This document shows, one piece after another, positions 8,297-16,868 of a DNA stretch of 55,211 bases. Position 1 is the first letter of the stretch; every line of letters starts with the position of its first letter. The notes below the pieces were generated by a model. The model was not told where the DNA came from. It did no database searches and saw only the letters and a list, made by a program, of their open reading frames with translations. A program made the position numbers and the translations under genes. The DNA is from Fundidesulfovibrio agrisoli (lineage in GTDB: Bacteria > Desulfobacterota > Desulfovibrionia > Desulfovibrionales > Desulfovibrionaceae): positions 29,494-84,704 of the forward strand of contig NZ_JAKZKX010000017.1 of the NCBI RefSeq assembly GCF_022808715.1, in the 5' to 3' direction.

Positions 8297-9042
8297 GAAG
8301 CTTCGCTCCTGTTGCAATAGTTTGTCCTCTTACAACCAGACGCATACAGCTGTGCGCGACCGTTCTATAATGACGAGAATGTCCTGGCGCATCAGAACGC
8401 CCTGTACGGCGGAAACAAACGGTTCAATCTCGAAACGTGGAGCCCGCAGCCGGAGTCGGGCCTGGAAGATGGTTGCGATCGGGACGATCCACACCGGATG
8501 ACGACCCAATAAGTATATAACCACAGGGCAGATCGCGGTGCAACCGCAACCTCAAATTTTCTCCTGAGTTCCAACTCTGCGGGGTTATTGCAAGGGCGAT
8601 CCCTCCCTGACAGACACCAACCGCCCCCCCCGGAGCAGGCCCGGCAATGCTCCGCGCAGGCAACCACAGCGTCCCCCCGATGACCGCGATGCGGAACACC
8701 AGGTTTATCCGAAACTCAGGCCGCCAGGAAATACAAGAGGCCGAGGCTGACCAGCCAGCCACCCATAAATGCCCTGAGAACGGGATCAGCCTGGCCAACC
8801 CTGCAAATCGAAGGTCGGATACGGAGCATGGAGGCTTCTTGCGTGCAACAATTGAAGGAACTTGAGCCGAACGCGGCAGACTGAAGCAGACGAGGCCGGG
8901 CGCCCCTGGAAAACCAAGCCGCAAAAGTTGTGATCGCAACAATAGTACCGGGCCACCCAAATCCGGGATACGCCAGGGACTAAACCGCAGGGATTAGGGT
9001 GTAGAACAGATCCAGCACTCTCAATTGGCGCGCTATTTTGAA
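8297..9042. other. Gene-poor stretch with decayed coding remnants
   Basis: No intact gene is convincing across about 745 bases, and base composition is less GC-biased than in neighbouring genes. On the plus strand, 8342-8512 reads as a protein-like tail (NDENVLAHQNALYGGNKRF...) that ends in TAA without a start. On the minus strand, about 8600-8830 resembles a broken small membrane protein (listed separately). The stretch ends at the tRNA-Leu gene, a common landing site for mobile DNA, but no integrase or attachment repeat was seen. Confidence 0.5.
8600..8830 (-). pseudogene. Possible remnant of a DUF4345-like membrane protein
   Basis: Reading the minus strand and switching frame gives RFAGL, then DPVLRAFMGGWLVSLGLLYFLAA, then RPEFRINLVFRIAVIGGTLWL. 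This order resembles small DUF4345-type membrane proteins, which have a repeated hydrophobic helix with a short R-rich linker. At least two frameshifts are needed to join the pieces, so if real it is a dead gene. The match rests on memory of the family pattern and could be chance. Confidence 0.3.
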
Positions 9043-9130
9043 TGGTACCCGAGGTCGGGCTCGAACCGACAAGGAGTTGCCTCCGAGGGATTTTAAGTCC
9101 CTTGTGTCTACCAATTCCACCACTCGGGCA
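9043..9130 (-). tRNA. tRNA-Leu (anticodon UAA)
   Basis: Read on the minus strand, the 88 bases fold as a class II tRNA. The 7-bp acceptor stem is TGCCCGA/TCGGGTA with one G-U pair. The anticodon arm has loop CTTAAAA (anticodon TAA), followed by a long variable arm and a T-arm with GGTTCGAGCCC. The 3' CCA is encoded at 9045-9043. The anticodon and long variable arm identify leucine. Confidence 0.96.
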
Positions 9131-9207
9131 TCGTGAGGGAAGCTGTTTCTAGCCGCCCGCATCCGTGCCGTCAATCACGGGTCTTGGCCCCGGGGGTTCC
9201 TGCTGAT

Positions 9208-10536
9208 ATGGGTTCGCCCATGTCACACTCACGCAACCGGCTGGTGGTGTTGGGCCTGGACGGCCTGCCTCTTTCCCTGGCGCGCTCGCTCTGCGCGGGC
9301 GGCAAGCTGCCCAATCTAGCGACGCTTGCGCTCTCGCCCAATGCCCGCGCCATGCGCGCCGAGCTGCCCGAGCTGTCCCCGGTCAACTGGGCCTCGGTGG
9401 TCACGGGGTTGAACCCGGGCGGGCACGGCGTGTTCGGCTTCAGCCGCATCGATCCGGCCACGTACACCCTCTCGCTCACGGACTCCTCCGCCATCCAGGC
9501 CCCCACGCTCTTCGAGCGCCTGGGGGCGCAGCACCGCACCTCCAAGGTCATCAATCTGCCCGGAGCCTACCCGGCTCGGCCCATGCCCGGCATGCTGGTG
9601 GCCGGCTTCGTGGCGCACGACCTGGCCCGCGCGGTGCACCCGCCCTTCCTGGCCTCCATCCTGGAGGGCGAGGGCTACGTGCTGGAGGCCGACACCACGC
9701 GCGGCGTCTCCGACCCGGACTACCTGCTCTCCCAGCTGCGACTCACGCTGCGCTCCCGACGCAAGGCCCTGGACCTGTTCTGGCCCGACCTGGCCTGGGA
9801 CGCCTTCATGCTGGTGCTCACCGAGACGGACCGCATCTTCCACTTCTTTTATCCGGCCGTGGCCAACCCGGAGCACGCCCTGCACGGGGCCTTCATGGAG
9901 CTGCTCGCCGAGTGGGACGCGCTCATCGGCTTCGTGCTGGAGCTGTACAACGCGCTGCCCGAGCCGAAGCGCCTGGTCGTGCTGGCGGACCACGGCTTCA
10001 CCGAATGCACCGCTGAGCTGGACCTCAACGTCTGGCTCATGCAGCAGGGGCTGCTCAAGCTCAAGGGGCTCGGATCGAACGAATTCGACAGCCAGGCCAT
10101 CGCGCCCCACGAGTCCGCGGCCTTCGCCCTGGACCCCGGCCGCATCTACATCAACGTCAAGGAGCGCTTCGCGCGCGGCGTGTTCCACCAGTACATCGCG
10201 GACAAGCTGCGCGGCGAGCTCAAGGCCGCGCTCATGGAGCTGCGCGTGGACGGCAAGCCCGCCCTGGCCGCCGTGCACGAGGCCCAGGAGATCTACTCCG
10301 GCCCCTTCGTCTCCCGCGCGCCGGACCTGATCTGCGAGCCGATGCCCGGCATCTCGCTCACGGGCAAGTTCAACCGCACCGAGCTCACCGGGCTCTACGG
10401 CCGCTTCGGCTGCCACACCCCCGGCGACGCCTTCTTCTACGACTCGGCGGGCTCCGCGCCCGAAACCGTCAGCGCCGCCGGGCGCGAGCTGTTCGCCCAC
10501 TTCGGCCTGACCCCAGAGGCCCGCCAGTGGCCATAG
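9208..10536 (+). CDS. Alkaline-phosphatase-superfamily phosphodiesterase / nucleotide pyrophosphatase
   Basis: The protein is about 442 aa from the ATG at 9208. Another ATG at 9220 is equally possible, and GGGGG lies upstream of both. It shows the type I phosphodiesterase pattern: VVLGLDGLPLSLA with the first metal-binding Asp, ELSPVNWASVVTGLNPGGHGVFGF with the PxxW active-site loop and GxHGxxGF, VLTETDRIFHFFYP, and VVLADHGFTEC with the second metal site. No signal peptide or membrane segment is evident, so it is probably cytoplasmic. Such enzymes hydrolyse phosphodiester or pyrophosphate bonds, and the substrate here is unknown. Its last 10 bases overlap the start of the helicase gene. Confidence 0.85.
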   Translation: MGSPMSHSRNRLVVLGLDGLPLSLARSLCAGGKLPNLATLALSPNARAMRAELPELSPVNWASVVTGLNPGGHGVFGFSRIDPATYTLSLTDSSAIQAPTLFERLGAQHRTSKVINLPGAYPARPMPGMLVAGFVAHDLARAVHPPFLASILEGEGYVLEADTTRGVSDPDYLLSQLRLTLRSRRKALDLFWPDLAWDAFMLVLTETDRIFHFFYPAVANPEHALHGAFMELLAEWDALIGFVLELYNALPEPKRLVVLADHGFTECTAELDLNVWLMQQGLLKLKGLGSNEFDSQAIAPHESAAFALDPGRIYINVKERFARGVFHQYIADKLRGELKAALMELRVDGKPALAAVHEAQEIYSGPFVSRAPDLICEPMPGISLTGKFNRTELTGLYGRFGCHTPGDAFFYDSAGSAPETVSAAGRELFAHFGLTPEARQWP

Positions 10537-12719
10537 ACTTCGCCAGCCAGCTGAACCCGGCCCAGCTCGAGGCGGTGATGGCCACCGACGGCCCGGTGCT
10601 GGTCATCGCCGGCGCGGGCTCGGGCAAGACGCGCACCCTGGTGCACCGCCTGGCCCGCCTGGTGGAGCTTAACGTGGAGCCCTCCTCCATCCTGCTGCTC
10701 ACCTTCACGCGCAAGGCCGCCACGGAGATGCTGCACCGCGCCGAGCGCCTCCTGGGCATGACCCTGGGCGGTGTGCAGGGCGGCACCTTCCACTCCTTCT
10801 GCTTCGCCACGCTCAGGCGCTACCCGCAACTGGCGGGCGCGGGCGGGGTGAGCGTCATGGACCGCTCCGACGCCGAGGACGTCATGGGCCAGGTGCTGGG
10901 CCAGTTGGGCGCGGGCAAGGGCGACAAGAGCTTCCCCAAGAAGGGCTTCGTGCTGGAGCTTCTGAGCAAGGCCCGCAACAAGGAGCTCACCGTCCACGAC
11001 GTGCTCTCCCGCGAGGCCTACCAGCTCCTGCCCCACGCGGCCACGCTGGAGGAGGCGGGCGACGCCTACCAGGAGTACAAGCAGAGCCACGGCCTGCTGG
11101 ACTACGACGACATGCTCTTCACCCTGGAGCGGGTGCTCCTTCAGAACCCGGAGATGCTCGAGGCCATGCGCCGCCGCCACCGCTACATCATGGTGGACGA
11201 ATACCAGGACACCAACCTGGTGCAGGCCCGGCTGGTGCGCCTGCTGGCGGGCGACGCGGGCAACGTGATGGCCGTGGGCGACGACGCCCAGTCCATCTAC
11301 GCCTTCCGGGGCGCCAACGTGGAGAACATCCTGAGCTTCCCGCGCATCTACGAGGGCACGCGGGTGATCCGCCTGGAGCAGAACTACCGCTCCACCCAGC
11401 CCATCCTGGACCTGACCAACGAGGTGCTGCGCCACGCCAAGGACCGCTTCGACAAGAACCTCTTCTCGGAACGCCTGGACGGGCCGCGCCCCGAGCTCAT
11501 CAAGGCCTACTCCGACCAGACCCAGGCCCGCCTGGTGGTGGAGAAGGTCCGCGAGCTCAAGCGCCGCTACATGCCCTGCGAGATCGCGGTGCTCTTCCGC
11601 GCGGGGTACCAGTCCTACTCGCTGGAGATCGGGCTGAACAAGGAGGGCATCGCCTTCCAGAAATTCGGTGGGCTGCGCTTCTCGGAAGCGGCCCACGTCA
11701 AGGACGCGGTGGCCTTCCTGCGCGTGACCCACAACCCCCGCGACGTGGTGGCCTGGAAGCGCGTGCTGACCCTGGTGGACAAGGTGGGCGAGAAGACGGC
11801 CCTCAAGCTGGCCGCAGCCGTGCGCGACGGCGAGGGCGGGGTGATCGAGAGCCACCGCAAGAAGAACCCCGGCCTCAACGCCCTGTTCGCCTTCCTGGAG
11901 GACCTGCGCGCCGAGCCCGGCGGCCCCCAGGCCATGCTGGAGCGCGCCGTGGCCTTCTACACGCCCACGCTCATGCACCTGCACCCCGAGGACTACCCGC
12001 GCCGCCTGCACGGCCTGGAGCAGCTGGGCCAGATCGCCCAGAACTACGCCCACCTGGAGCCCTTCCTGGCCGACCTGGCCCTGGAGAACCCCGAGGAGGA
12101 GCGCAAGGGCGTGCGGGAGGACGCCGTGGTGCTCTCCACGGTGCACTCGGCCAAGGGCCTTGAGTGGCCCGCCGTGATCCTCATCGACCTGGTGGACGAC
12201 CGCTTCCCCTCCCGCCACGCCCTGGCCCGCCCGGAGGACCTGGAGGAGGAGCGCCGCCTGCTCTACGTGGCCTGCACCCGCGCCAAGGACGAACTGAGCC
12301 TGTTCGTGCCCGGCACCGTGTTCAACCGGGGCGGGGGCGGCTCCCAGCCGGCCATGCCCAGCCTGTTCATCCGCGAACTGCCGCGCGAGCTCTACAGCGA
12401 AAAGCGCGAGACCTTCTCCGGCGCGCTGGCCGACGCCTCGGCCAGGGTGGAATCCCTGGCCCCGATGAGCCACCGCCCGTCCGGGCATCCAGCGCCCACG
12501 CCGGCCCCGGCGCAAGCCCCCGTGGCCAACCCGGCCGCAGTGGGCTCAGGGCCGTCGCCCTTCGCCTCCTCCTCGGACGGCCCCCTGGGCTTCTGCCGCC
12601 ACAAAATCTTCGGCCGGGGCAAGATCGTGGCCCGCCTGGACGGCGGCAAGTGCCGGGTGAACTTCCCGGGCTTCGGGCTCAAGGTCATCCTCTCAGACTA
12701 TCTGGAGCTTGAAACGTGA
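10527..12719 (+). CDS. UvrD/Rep-type ATP-dependent DNA helicase
   Basis: The 730-aa superfamily 1A helicase has motifs in canonical order: Q-motif LNPAQLEAV, Walker A AGAGSGKT, LLTFTRKAA (Ia), VDEYQDTN (II), GDDAQSIYAFRGA (III), LEQNYRST (IV), TVHSAKGLEW (V) and EERRLLYVACTRAK (VI). The C-terminus (GRGKIVARLDGGKCRVNFPGFGLKVI) looks like the small Tudor-like tail of UvrD/PcrA proteins. It should unwind DNA 3' to 5' in repair or replication-fork rescue. The GTG start at 10527 lies inside the end of the phosphodiesterase gene, and its stop overlaps the next GTG. Whether this is the main UvrD or a paralogue cannot be told here. Confidence 0.93.
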   Translation: MAIDFASQLNPAQLEAVMATDGPVLVIAGAGSGKTRTLVHRLARLVELNVEPSSILLLTFTRKAATEMLHRAERLLGMTLGGVQGGTFHSFCFATLRRYPQLAGAGGVSVMDRSDAEDVMGQVLGQLGAGKGDKSFPKKGFVLELLSKARNKELTVHDVLSREAYQLLPHAATLEEAGDAYQEYKQSHGLLDYDDMLFTLERVLLQNPEMLEAMRRRHRYIMVDEYQDTNLVQARLVRLLAGDAGNVMAVGDDAQSIYAFRGANVENILSFPRIYEGTRVIRLEQNYRSTQPILDLTNEVLRHAKDRFDKNLFSERLDGPRPELIKAYSDQTQARLVVEKVRELKRRYMPCEIAVLFRAGYQSYSLEIGLNKEGIAFQKFGGLRFSEAAHVKDAVAFLRVTHNPRDVVAWKRVLTLVDKVGEKTALKLAAAVRDGEGGVIESHRKKNPGLNALFAFLEDLRAEPGGPQAMLERAVAFYTPTLMHLHPEDYPRRLHGLEQLGQIAQNYAHLEPFLADLALENPEEERKGVREDAVVLSTVHSAKGLEWPAVILIDLVDDRFPSRHALARPEDLEEERRLLYVACTRAKDELSLFVPGTVFNRGGGGSQPAMPSLFIRELPRELYSEKRETFSGALADASARVESLAPMSHRPSGHPAPTPAPAQAPVANPAAVGSGPSPFASSSDGPLGFCRHKIFGRGKIVARLDGGKCRVNFPGFGLKVILSDYLELET

Positions 12720-14749
12720 GCGTGCGGGTCAGGCTTTTCCTGCTGCTGCTGGCGCTGACCGTGGCGCCCATGCTGCTCATGCGCCTCAACGGGCGGGTGG
12801 CGATGCAGACCCTGGCCGATCACCTGACCAACCGCTCCGCCCGCCTGCTGGTGGCCAAGGCCAAGGAGCAGATGCTGCTGCTCGTGCAGGACCACGCCCA
12901 GCTCTGGCAGAAGGAGGGTCAGCTCCTGCAGCAGACCCTGCGCGTCCAGGCCGTGGCCGTGGAGGACGCCCTGGAGGCCAGCCGCGACACGGACCTGACC
13001 GAGGCCTACCGCCTCTCCACCCCGCCGGGCGACACCCCGCTGCGCGGCCAGATCACCGTGCTGGAGGACGGGCGCGTCATCTCCTCCAATGAGAGCGCGC
13101 GCATGCCCCGCTCCTTCGACGCCAGGCAGACCATCTGGTACCGCCTGGCCCAGGGCGGGCAAGGCATCGTCTGGACCGCGCCCGTCATCGACCCGGGCAC
13201 CCGGCGAGTGGGCATCACCCTCTCCACCGCCATCAAGGACGCCTCGGGCCGCGTGCTGGGCGTCACCGCGCTCACCGCGCCGTTCTCCATCGGCGGTTTC
13301 AGCCGGGAGCACATGCGCTCCATCTCGGAGCGCTCCAAGACCTTCCTGGTTGACTACGACCCGCCGGATACGCCCGGCCAGGGCTTCTCCATCATCGGCG
13401 AGGCCGACCCCAACCCGGAGGAGCCAGCCGGCGCGTCCGGCCAGAGCATGGGCCAGGGCATGGGCCAGAGCATGGGCCAGGGCATGATGCACGGCGCTGG
13501 GCACGGCCAGGGGATGCTCGGGCTCTCGGCGCCGCGCTGGCTCACGCCGGACGACCCCATCGACATGTCCCTGGTCAGGAGCGACCTCAAGCGCGGATTA
13601 AGCGGCGTGCGCCAAGCCGAGATCAACGGCAAGGACTACCTCTGGGCCTACGCCCCCACCGGGGTCAAGAACACGGCCCTGGTGCTCATCGCGCCCAAGA
13701 GCGACGCCGCCGCCGACGCGGAGCGGGCCTCGGAGTTCATCCAGACCAGTTTCAGCGAACAGCTGCACCTGACCCTGGTCATCCTGCTGGCCGCCCTGTT
13801 GGCCGTGGTGGCCGCCGCCTGGTTCGTGGCCCGGGGCTTCACCCGGCCCATCACGGCCCTGGCCGAAGCCTGGGAGAAGGTCGCCCACGGCGACTTCACC
13901 GTGCGCGTGAAGCCGGGGGGCGGCGGGGAGATCACCGCCCTGGGTCAGAGCTTCAACGAAATGATCCCCCATCTGGAGGAGCACACCCGGCTCAAGCACT
14001 CCATGGCCCTGGCCAGGGAGGTGCACCGCCTGCTGCTGCCCGGCACCCTGCCCACCGTGGCCGGGTTGGACATGGCCGCCCGCTCCATACCCTGCGAGGA
14101 CACCGGCGGAGACTCCTACGACGTCATCCCCCGCGCGCACGGGCTGCCCGGCCTCACGGCGGCCATGGTGGGCGACGTCTCCGGCCACGGCCTGGACGCG
14201 GCCCTGCTCATGGCCACGGCGCGGGCCCTGGTGCGCATGCGGGTCCGGCAGCCCGGCAACGCGGCCCAGACCATCACGGACGTCTCCGCCCTGCTCGCCC
14301 AGGACACCTACGGCACCGGCCGCTTCATGACCATGTTCTACATCGAGCTCGACGCCCGCTCCCGGCGCATGGCCTGGGTGCGCGCCGGGCACGACCCGGC
14401 CATCCTCTACCGGGCCGGGGAGGACACCTTCGACGAGCTGCACGGCCAGGGCGTGCCCCTGGGCGTGCTGGAGCAGCGCTCCTTCGCCCAGTCCGAGCAG
14501 GCCTGGCCCGCCCCGGGCGACGTGCTGCTCATCGGCTCCGACGGCATCTGGGAGGCGCGCGGGCCCGACGGGACCATGTTCGGCAAGCAGCGCGTGCGCG
14601 AGGTGATGCGCGCCAACGCCTCCCGCTCGGCGGCCGCCATCATGGAGGCCGTGCTGGAGGAGCTGAGCGCCTTCCAGCAGGACGTGCCCTCCGCCGACGA
14701 CGTGACCCTGCTGGTGCTCAAACCCCTCAACCCGGAGCGTAACGCATGA
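12716..14749 (+). CDS. SpoIIE-type PP2C phosphatase with sensor domain and HAMP
   Basis: The 677-aa membrane protein has an N-terminal transmembrane helix (LFLLLLALTVAPMLLM) and a periplasmic Cache-like sensor region to about residue 345. A second helix (LTLVILLAALLAVVAAAWFVA), a HAMP domain and a C-terminal SpoIIE/PP2C domain follow. The last includes LAREVHRLLLPGTLP, GGDSYDVI, VGDVSGHGLDAALLMA, FMTMFYIELD, VRAGHDPAILYR and GSDGIWEA, with the metal-binding aspartates present. Such proteins dephosphorylate anti-sigma-factor antagonists. Residues 242-267 form an odd Met/Gly/Gln-rich repeat in the sensor region. The GTG start overlaps the helicase stop, and the next gene overlaps its stop by 4 bases. 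Confidence 0.88.
   Translation: MSVRVRLFLLLLALTVAPMLLMRLNGRVAMQTLADHLTNRSARLLVAKAKEQMLLLVQDHAQLWQKEGQLLQQTLRVQAVAVEDALEASRDTDLTEAYRLSTPPGDTPLRGQITVLEDGRVISSNESARMPRSFDARQTIWYRLAQGGQGIVWTAPVIDPGTRRVGITLSTAIKDASGRVLGVTALTAPFSIGGFSREHMRSISERSKTFLVDYDPPDTPGQGFSIIGEADPNPEEPAGASGQSMGQGMGQSMGQGMMHGAGHGQGMLGLSAPRWLTPDDPIDMSLVRSDLKRGLSGVRQAEINGKDYLWAYAPTGVKNTALVLIAPKSDAAADAERASEFIQTSFSEQLHLTLVILLAALLAVVAAAWFVARGFTRPITALAEAWEKVAHGDFTVRVKPGGGGEITALGQSFNEMIPHLEEHTRLKHSMALAREVHRLLLPGTLPTVAGLDMAARSIPCEDTGGDSYDVIPRAHGLPGLTAAMVGDVSGHGLDAALLMATARALVRMRVRQPGNAAQTITDVSALLAQDTYGTGRFMTMFYIELDARSRRMAWVRAGHDPAILYRAGEDTFDELHGQGVPLGVLEQRSFAQSEQAWPAPGDVLLIGSDGIWEARGPDGTMFGKQRVREVMRANASRSAAAIMEAVLEELSAFQQDVPSADDVTLLVLKPLNPERNA
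13439..13486 (+). repeat. In-frame 24-bp tandem repeat (GQSMGQGM x2)
   Basis: Two exact 24-bp copies lie back to back, each made of two near-identical 12-bp halves. They encode GQSMGQGM twice and are followed by a related MHGAGHGQGM. The tract sits in the predicted periplasmic part of the SpoIIE-type phosphatase. Its regularity suggests recent slippage, so length may vary between strains. Confidence 0.9.
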
Positions 14750-14991
14750 TCCTCCCCGAGAAGGACGCCCGCTTCAAGGTCTGCCCCCTGCTGGCCACCC
14801 CCGACGGCAAGATGCGCTTCTGCCAGGGCGCCCAGTGCATGATGTGGCGTTTCGCCGAAGACCAGGAGGGCGGCGAGCCATCAGGGTTCTGCGGCCTGGC
14901 CTGCGCGCCCGTGGCCGCCGCCAAGAAGGCCCAGGCCATGGGTTTCATGGCCGCGGGAGCAAAAAAAGAGCCGGAAAACCCCTTCGGGTGA
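14746..14991 (+). CDS. Small cysteine-rich protein
   Basis: The 81-aa soluble protein starts at an ATG overlapping the stop of the SpoIIE-type phosphatase. It has five cysteines: one in FKVCPLL, a pair in RFCQGAQCMMW and a pair in GFCGLACAP. This spacing could bind zinc or an iron-sulfur cluster. I do not recognise the family. Tight coupling suggests a role with the phosphatase or the response regulator that follows 60 bases later. Confidence 0.7.
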   Translation: MILPEKDARFKVCPLLATPDGKMRFCQGAQCMMWRFAEDQEGGEPSGFCGLACAPVAAAKKAQAMGFMAAGAKKEPENPFG

Positions 14992-15051
14992 GCCGAGCTT
15001 TGACACGGTGCCGGGCTCGGGGTATGAGCACCCCGCCCGGAGCAACCACCC

Positions 15052-15450
15052 ATGCGCGCACTCATCATCGACGACGACCCGGTCAACCGCCTTTACCTGC
15101 AAGAGGTCCTGTCCCCCTATGCGGAGACGGCTTCGGCCGACTCCGGCGAGTCGGGGCTCGATCTGTTCCGCAAGTCCATGAACTCGACCAGCGCCTTCGA
15201 CGCCGTGCTGCTCGACGTGCAGATGCCCGGCATGGACGGCCACCAGACCCTGCGCAAGATCCGCGGCATGGAGCGCGACGCGGGCCTCACCCCCGCCGAG
15301 GAGGCCACGGTGCTGATGGTCTCCGGCTCGGGCGGCAGCCAGGACATCAAACGGGCCTTCTTCCAGGGCGGGGCGCTCAGCTACCTGACCAAGCCCGTGG
15401 ACCCGGAGCAGCTCATTGACGAGTTGCGGAAGTTCGGCCTCATCGGTTAA
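15052..15450 (+). CDS. Single-domain response regulator (CheY-like receiver)
   Basis: The 132-aa protein is a lone receiver domain: acidic pocket IIDDD at residues 5-9, phospho-acceptor D55 in VLLDVQMPG, the Ser switch in LMVSGSGG, and the conserved lysine in YLTKPVDP. With no output domain it must act by protein-protein contact or phosphotransfer. It sits 60 bases after the small Cys-rich gene downstream of the SpoIIE-type phosphatase, but no kinase is adjacent, so its partner is not evident. Confidence 0.92.
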   Translation: MRALIIDDDPVNRLYLQEVLSPYAETASADSGESGLDLFRKSMNSTSAFDAVLLDVQMPGMDGHQTLRKIRGMERDAGLTPAEEATVLMVSGSGGSQDIKRAFFQGGALSYLTKPVDPEQLIDELRKFGLIG

Positions 15451-15489
15451 TCTGCCCCCGTCTCCATTTCGACCCCGCTGGAGGTACAC

Positions 15490-16254
15490 ATGCGCGCCCG
15501 CTCCCTGGCCGTGCTCATCGTGCTTCTCCTTGTCCCGGTGCTCTCCGCCCGCGACGACGCCCTGCCCGAGGGCTTCGTGCGCCTGCGCGCCGTGGCCCCG
15601 GGCATCCCGCAGGACATCCGCTACCACGGCTCCCACAACTTCCTCGGGCGCCCCGTGGCCGGTTACGAGGCCCCGGAGTGCATCCTGAGCAGACAGGCCG
15701 CCGACGCCCTCAAGGCCGTGGCCGACGAGCTGGCCGCCGGCGGCCAGGGCGTGCTCGTGTTCGACTGCTACCGCCCGCAGCGCGCCGTGGAGGACTTCGT
15801 GGCTTGGAGCAAGCTCCCCGGCGACCAGAAGACCAAGGGTGAGTTCTACCCCAACGTGGACAAGAAGGACTTCTTCAAGCTGGGCTACGTGGCCGAGAAG
15901 TCGGGCCATTCGCGCGGGTCCACCGTGGACCTGACCATCATCCCCCTGCCCGCCCCGCAGCCCGGGGCCTACGCGCCGGGCCAGCCGCTCACTCCCTGCA
16001 CCGCGCCCTACGGCCAGCGCTACAACGACGGCGGCATCGACATGGGCACCGGCTACGACTGCATGGACGAGAAATCCCACCCGCTGACGGGCGACGTGCC
16101 CGCCGAGGCCAAGGCCAACAGGCTCAGGCTGCGCGAGCTGATGGTGAAGCATGGCTTCGCGCCCTATGACTACGAGTGGTGGCACTTCACCCTGAAGAAC
16201 GAGCCCTTCCCCAAGACCTATTTCGACTTCCCGGTGACCGCCGGGAACCCGTAG
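15490..16254 (+). CDS. Secreted VanX/DdpX-type D-Ala-D-Ala dipeptidase
   Basis: The 254-aa protein has a signal peptide (RARSLAVLIVLLLVPVLSA). It carries the zinc dipeptidase signature: SGHSRGSTVDLT supplies His and Asp ligands, YEWWHF supplies the catalytic Glu and third ligand His, and DCYRP carries the substrate Arg. VanX-type enzymes cleave free D-Ala-D-Ala. Exported members are usually linked to peptidoglycan turnover and recycling rather than vancomycin resistance, and no vanH/vanA genes are nearby. GGAGG lies just before the ATG. An Ivy-like gene follows after 12 bases, so both probably act in the periplasm on cell-wall matters. Confidence 0.9.
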   Translation: MRARSLAVLIVLLLVPVLSARDDALPEGFVRLRAVAPGIPQDIRYHGSHNFLGRPVAGYEAPECILSRQAADALKAVADELAAGGQGVLVFDCYRPQRAVEDFVAWSKLPGDQKTKGEFYPNVDKKDFFKLGYVAEKSGHSRGSTVDLTIIPLPAPQPGAYAPGQPLTPCTAPYGQRYNDGGIDMGTGYDCMDEKSHPLTGDVPAEAKANRLRLRELMVKHGFAPYDYEWWHFTLKNEPFPKTYFDFPVTAGNP

Positions 16255-16266
16255 GGAGGCCCGCCG

Positions 16267-16779
16267 ATGCGCCTCACCCGTAGCCGCCCGCCCCTCCGGC
16301 CCCTCCTGCTGGCGCTGGCCGTGATCGCCGCGCTCTCCTTCGGCGCGCTGTCGCCCCGGGCCGTGGCGGCTCAGAGCGCCCTGCCCCCCGATACGGCGGC
16401 CTTCCTGGAATCGCTCGTGGGGAAGTACCCCGACTCCCGAATCCTGAACGACCCGCGCCTCAAACCTTTGCTCGTCGCCACTCTGGGCCCGCGCCGCTTC
16501 GCCCAACTGGTGCGGGGCTGGGGCAACAGGATCAACGACGTGGTGGTCTCGCCCATCGAGAAGCAGCAGGACGCCATCGTCATCACGGCCTGCAAGCCCC
16601 ACGACTGCCTGGCCTTCAACGCCACCATCTACGTGAATTTGAAGGACGGCTCGGTGCAGGCCTGCTGGCGCGCCGAAGCCGGGGAGCCCGCCTTCGACCA
16701 GTGGCTCACCCCCCAGGGGGCCAAGGCCCTGGAAGACGGGGAGTGCACCGCCACCCGGCGGGAGCGGCGGGACATCTAG
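16267..16779 (+). CDS. Ivy-like inhibitor of vertebrate lysozyme, periplasmic
   Basis: The 170-aa protein has a long signal peptide (PLLLALAVIAALSFGALSPRAVAA). The diagnostic feature is ITACKPHDCLAFN at about residues 101-113. CKPHDC is the loop of Ivy proteins that inserts into the lysozyme active site and is closed by a disulfide. A following strand (ATIYVNLKDGSVQACW) and an upstream PLLVATLGPRRFAQLVRGWG also fit the family. Overall similarity is otherwise low, and the target lysozyme or lytic transglycosylase is unknown. It follows the dipeptidase gene by 12 bases and starts with ATG after GGAGG. Confidence 0.72.
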   Translation: MRLTRSRPPLRPLLLALAVIAALSFGALSPRAVAAQSALPPDTAAFLESLVGKYPDSRILNDPRLKPLLVATLGPRRFAQLVRGWGNRINDVVVSPIEKQQDAIVITACKPHDCLAFNATIYVNLKDGSVQACWRAEAGEPAFDQWLTPQGAKALEDGECTATRRERRDI

Positions 16780-16830
16780 CCGATCCAAGGCGGCGCCCCC
16801 CTCGCGTTTGCGGTTTTTCGCAAAACCCGC

Positions 16831-16860
16831 TTGACAACCTTCGCCGGGGGCGCGTACCCA
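16831..16860 (+). promoter_or_regulatory. Probable promoter of the aro-trp supra-operon
   Basis: A perfect -35 hexamer, TTGACA (16831-16836), is followed after 18 bases by a weak -10, TACCCA (16855-16860). If this is right, transcription would begin just before or at the leader-peptide ATG at 16869, making the leader nearly leaderless. Position and the -35 match are the support. The poor -10 is the weakness. Confidence 0.5.
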
Positions 16861-16868
16861 TACGGCCC

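Noticed and set aside
10437-12515. 692-codon minus-strand open frame opposite the helicase
   Set aside because: An antisense artefact of high third-position GC. The helicase motifs on the plus strand are decisive.
13439-13486. CRISPR-like short repeat
   Set aside because: The units are back to back without spacers and stay in frame in a protein.
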